Assembly (NCBI GenBank): GCA_913009315.1
Contig: CAJVZA010000075.1
Coordinates: 1-6,225 of the forward strand
Direction of reading: 5' to 3'
DNA: 6,225 nt
From: an uncultured Hippea sp.
Lineage (GTDB): Bacteria; Campylobacterota_A; Desulfurellia; JAADFJ01
Of this stretch, positions 5,908 through 6,225 are shown in pieces. Position 1 is the first letter of the stretch. Each line of letters opens with the position of its first letter. The notes beneath the pieces are model-generated. The model was not told the origin of the DNA and searched no databases. It saw nothing but the letters and a program-made list of their open reading frames with translations. Both the position numbers and the translations under genes were made by a program.

Positions 5908-6019
5908 CCCTTAATTTTAATCAACGACAGAGCAATAAGCCTGTCGGTTTTATGTTGGTGCAGATAAAATTAGGTCGTTATGTCAAATGTAAAGAGGCTG
6001 TTGAAAAACTCCTATTCTA

Positions 6020-6048
6020 TTGTATTTAATTACTTAAAGTGGTATAAT
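6020..6048 (+). promoter_or_regulatory. Sigma-70 promoter of the transposase gene
   Basis: -35 TTGTAT (6020-6025), 17-nt spacer, -10 TATAAT (6043-6048), the latter an exact consensus. Transcription would start near 6055, inside the left arm of the hairpin at 6044-6083, so the element's own mRNA would carry only part of that arm. Confidence 0.75.
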
Positions 6049-6083
6049 AATAACGGTTTCAGTTATGAAACCGTTATTATTAT
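6044..6083 (+). promoter_or_regulatory. 18-bp perfect stem-loop before the transposase ribosome-binding site
   Basis: ATAATAATAACGGTTTCA (6044-6061), loop GTTA, TGAAACCGTTATTATTAT (6066-6083). The stem ends five nt before the AAGGAG site (6088-6093). RNA entering from outside would form the whole stem; mRNA from the element's own promoter, starting near 6055, would keep only about seven of the inner pairs. A role in damping translation of read-through transcripts is inferred by analogy with IS10 and IS50. Confidence 0.8.
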
Positions 6084-6103
6084 CTTTAAGGAGTTACATT
6101 ACA

Positions 6104-6225
6104 ATGATGGGAAAAAAGACAAAACAATCTCCTCTGTTTTACTATATCAATATAGGAGATATGATACCGGAGAATCATATCCTGCGATTGATCAATAAAT
6201 ATATTGATCTCTCTTTCATACGCAA
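6104..6225 (+). CDS. IS1182-family transposase, N-terminal fragment (runs off the window)
   Basis: The first 40 codons read MMGKKTKQSPLFYYINIGDM then IPENHILRLINKYIDLSFIR. This fits the N-terminal domain (DUF772 / InsH N-terminal type) of IS5/IS1182-group DDE transposases, where a short basic start leads to FY-x(4)-D-x-IPE-xH-LR-xI-x(3)-D-SF. The catalytic DDE residues lie beyond the window. Two adjacent ATGs (6104, 6107) are possible starts; AAGGAG at 6088-6093 is 10 or 13 nt upstream, favouring the first. Whether the gene is intact further on cannot be told. Confidence 0.85.
   Translation, partial: MMGKKTKQSPLFYYINIGDMIPENHILRLINKYIDLSFIR

Larger units (their letters stand above)
4802..5993. 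other. Gene-free AT-rich repeat zone
   Basis: No reading frame here has a recognisable product, a convincing ribosome-binding site and codon use like the neighbouring genes. Frames of 60-105 codons exist on both strands between 4955 and 5391 but are rich in Lys, Phe and Ile, overlap each other, and reflect base composition. The stretch holds two inverted copies of a ~220-bp unit and five copies of a short T-rich palindrome, listed separately. A 24-codon hydrophobic frame (5397-5471) and a 64-codon open stretch (5835-6029) were examined and are not called as genes. Confidence 0.7.
5994..6225 (+). mobile_element. Left end of an IS1182-type insertion sequence (partial)
   Basis: The element probably starts near 5994 with GAGGCTGTTGAAAAACT, which resembles terminal inverted repeats of this group (from memory). 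It contains a promoter, a long hairpin, a ribosome-binding site and the start of a transposase, then runs off the window. The exact boundary cannot be fixed without the right end and the target duplication. Confidence 0.7.

Noticed and set aside
5980-6198. 72-codon plus-strand frame across the insertion-sequence end
   Set aside because: It spans the terminal repeat, promoter and hairpin, and overlaps the transposase start in another frame. The transposase reading is clearly the real one.

Overview
This AT-rich window comes from a Gram-negative bacterium: it encodes a BamD-type outer-membrane assembly lipoprotein with a lipobox. The Lon sequence has the look of Lon from sulfate-reducing and other former Deltaproteobacteria (now Desulfobacterota). 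That placement rests on memory of the family, not on a search, and is tentative.

Left part (1-3830). Three genes on the minus strand form a compact operon read right to left: bamD (3745-2963), a small heat-shock protein of the Hsp20 family (2979-2599), and lon (2598-238). bamD and hsp20 overlap by 17 nt. hsp20 and lon abut exactly, and the ribosome-binding site of lon lies inside the last codons of hsp20. A near-consensus sigma-70 promoter (TTGACG-17 nt-TATACT) precedes bamD. The products link outer-membrane protein assembly, holding of unfolded protein and ATP-driven proteolysis, so this reads as a protein-quality operon. Beyond the lon stop there is only a pair of diverged direct repeats and no convincing terminator.

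Middle (3830-4490). Divergently oriented is a hicB-hicA toxin-antitoxin locus with the antitoxin first. hicB is intact. hicA carries a one-base deletion near 4291-4293; restoring one T gives a full 74-residue HicA with its catalytic Gly-Ser-His. The toxin is therefore broken, or the deletion is a sequencing error.

Right part (4490-5993). I see no convincing gene here. There are three units of a REP-like GC-rich palindromic repeat (4591-4770), a perfect hairpin (4783-4801), and a very AT-rich stretch of diverged repeats. The latter holds two copies of a ~220-bp unit facing each other (5115-5346 and 5475-5690) and five copies of a short palindrome around TTTTTGA-NCGA-TCAAAAA.

Right edge (5994-6225). 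This is the left end of an insertion sequence: a probable terminal inverted repeat, a strong promoter, an 18-bp perfect hairpin just before the ribosome-binding site, and the first 40 codons of an IS1182-type transposase that runs off the window.

Overall, a conserved housekeeping/stress operon borders a decaying accessory zone with a damaged toxin-antitoxin pair, repeat families and a transposon.
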